From positions 1 through 20,119 of IMG/VR virus record IMGVR_UViG_3300034418_007500: a stretch of DNA of 20,119 bases. One strand, written 5' to 3'. This stretch comes from a virus. The notes under the pieces are model-generated. The model was not told the DNA's origin, searched no databases, and worked only from the letters and a program-made list of their open reading frames with translations. The position numbers and the translations under genes are program-made. Within the stretch, counting starts at the first letter, position 1. The number at the start of each line of letters is the position of its first letter. Below, piece after piece: positions 20,015 through 20,119 of this stretch.

Positions 20015-20119
20015 ATTATCGGACGGCGATCGAACTAACTAACACTTCGAAAGAGTTAGTAATATCGGACCTCGAGGTCTGTTATAACAACCCCCCCCTT
20101 ATCGGACCTAACGGCTTAT
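20015..20119. promoter_or_regulatory. Right-edge intergenic region with operator-like dyads
   Basis: TTATCGGAC occurs at about 20015 and 20099. The stem ACTAAC...GTTAGT lies at 20038-20060. Bases 20059-20088 form an imperfect 30-base dyad centred on the perfect palindrome GACCTCGAGGTC (20068-20079), followed by GTTATAAC. Eight Cs follow at 20091-20098. It is A/T-rich for this genome and probably holds a divergent promoter or an origin. The gene to the right is outside the window. Confidence 0.5.

Noticed and set aside
19896-20112. CRISPR array at the right edge
   Set aside because: The repeats are only five to fourteen bases long, irregularly spaced and in mixed orientation.

Overview
The window is a segment of a tailed double-stranded DNA phage or prophage (Caudoviricetes, siphovirus-like). 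It carries the late half of a genome with an HK97-type capsid, followed by a leftward DNA-replication and modification module. The host cannot be named from sequence. Strong AGGAG-type ribosome sites and near-continuous ATGA or TGATG start/stop overlaps indicate a bacterial virus. A lipobox protein next to a small membrane protein near the lysis position hints at a host with an outer membrane. No integrase, repressor, tRNA, CRISPR array or insertion sequence was recognised.

Rightward late operon (1-14033). The order is: the 3' end of the large terminase subunit, portal, prohead protease, major capsid protein, head-tail connector, head closure protein, gp10-like neck protein, tail terminator candidate, tail tube protein, and a tail assembly chaperone pair joined by a -1 frameshift signal (G GGA AAA plus a downstream stem). 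Next comes an unusually short tape-measure candidate (271 aa). Three tail-tip or surface proteins of no recognised family follow, one with 36 cysteines. Then come a 73-aa protein with a DCGC motif, a 619-aa fibre-like protein, a calcineurin-like metallophosphoesterase, an 80-aa acidic-tailed protein, and an overlapping pair of a membrane protein and a lipoprotein that could be spanin-like. No endolysin was recognised.

Convergence zone (14034-14349). There is no convincing gene here. Two intrinsic terminators face leftward, with an extended -10-like box between them, so a small RNA is possible but unproven.

Leftward module (14350-19883, read from right to left). A right-hand cluster holds an acidic CCDW-motif protein, a 48-aa protein and a 98-aa protein, and ends at an intrinsic terminator. 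A 94-aa unknown follows. After an intergenic region packed with dyads come an OB-fold/SSB-like protein with a VDIPF tip, a 158-aa unknown, a 55-aa overlapping gene, a RepA/RecA-like ATPase, a RusA-like Holliday-junction resolvase, a PP-loop (PAPS reductase-like) enzyme, a DNA cytosine methyltransferase-like protein, a 56-aa candidate and an HNH endonuclease. This reads as ssDNA binding, helicase-type ATPase, junction resolution, and nucleotide or DNA modification.

Regulatory regions. The gap upstream of the SSB-like gene and the gap at the right edge share a CGGACCTCGRGGTC dyad and further TTATCGGAC boxes. The right edge also has TGGAC/GTCCA half-sites paired one helical turn apart. A common DNA-binding protein acting at both places is the simplest inference.

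The most interesting items are the shared operator-like elements, the frameshift signal, the cysteine-rich virion protein with its unrecognised neighbours, and five homopolymer C/G runs of exactly eight bases, one of them inside the fibre gene.
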